The notes under the pieces: generated by a model | Database searches by the model: none | Told to the model about the DNA's origin: nothing | The model's input: the letters and a program-made list of their open reading frames with translations, nothing else | Part shown: in pieces, positions 63,993-64,000 of the stretch | How positions within the stretch are numbered: the stretch's first letter is position 1 | Layout of the letters: each line of letters begins with the position of its first letter | Program-made: the position numbers and the translations under genes | From: Paenibacillus taichungensis | Lineage (GTDB): Bacteria; Bacillota; Bacilli; Paenibacillales; Paenibacillaceae | Reading direction: 5' to 3' | Assembly: GCF_013359905.1 (NCBI RefSeq) | Contig: NZ_JABMCC010000096.1 | Location: forward strand, 1-64,000 | Length of the DNA stretch: 64,000 bases

Positions 63993-64000
63993 ATGCCATT
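63993..64000 (+). CDS. Start of a gene cut by the window end
   Basis: AGGAGGAGAGG lies directly before ATG 63993, followed by CCATT. The ribosome site is strong, but only two codons and part of a third are visible, so the product cannot be named. Confidence 0.6.

Overview
The window looks like a Paenibacillus chromosome segment (low-to-mid GC, spore-forming Firmicute). The pointers are Bacillus-type FapR, PurR and BirA operators, a guanine riboswitch, PurS/PurQ/PurL as three separate subunits, copper-amine-oxidase-like 'stalk' proteins, an SLH-like amidase, and frequent GTG and TTG starts behind strong AGGAGG sites. The genus is inferred from this combination and not proven.

Layout. 1-232: the 3' end of an rRNA operon (5S rRNA, two terminators). 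313-8060: FMN reductase, fabH behind a FapR operator, secreted SLH-type amidase, topoisomerase III, a 45-aa ORF, a DUF1294 protein and a universal stress protein. 8177-23560: the complete purine operon purE-K-B-C-S-Q-L-F-M-N-H-D, controlled by two PurR boxes, a promoter and a guanine riboswitch ending in an intrinsic terminator. The operon has long non-coding gaps that hold four copies of an imperfect long-hairpin repeat and, between purF and purM, a GC-rich tandem array of about 76-nt units followed by competing stem-loops. 24194-26894: two CNNM/CorC-type transporters (the second lacks its C-terminal domain), each preceded by the same Shine-Dalgarno/hairpin/TTG module, with a fifth hairpin repeat between them. 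27193-43278: mhqO/mhqD-like quinone defence pair, stalk protein, a hydrolase with a Fur-box-like site, ilvA, an acetyltransferase, a secreted protein, a 1049-aa repeat protein, an AraC regulator, small membrane and soluble proteins, hydrolases, an extradiol dioxygenase-like protein, and a DoxX protein with an FNR-type site placed at about -41.5. 43617-51625: yerB-like lipoprotein, a phosphate transport pair (DUF47 + Pit), corA between clusters of DnaA boxes, alkC, yerC and a CbiX/SirB-type chelatase. 51893-57878: biotin operon bioA-D-B-F-H-C behind a perfect BirA operator. 57881-64000: TetR regulator with palindromic operator, PanE-like reductase, DUF4395 protein, a 5'-truncated necrosis-inducing-like gene, a diacylglycerol kinase, an RlmCD-type rRNA methyltransferase and the first codons of one more gene.

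How it works together. The purine operon makes IMP from PRPP and senses both PRPP (PurR) and guanine (riboswitch). The biotin operon carries the BioC-BioH route to pimeloyl-ACP plus BioF-A-D-B. The most unusual material is non-coding: (1) five dispersed 110-165 nt hairpin elements whose outer arms differ in sequence but keep pairing, (2) the purF-purM tandem array with mutually exclusive stem-loops, (3) the duplicated hairpin between ribosome site and TTG start of the two CorC-like genes, and (4) the DnaA-box clusters around corA. Ordinary metabolic genes account for nearly all the coding sequence.
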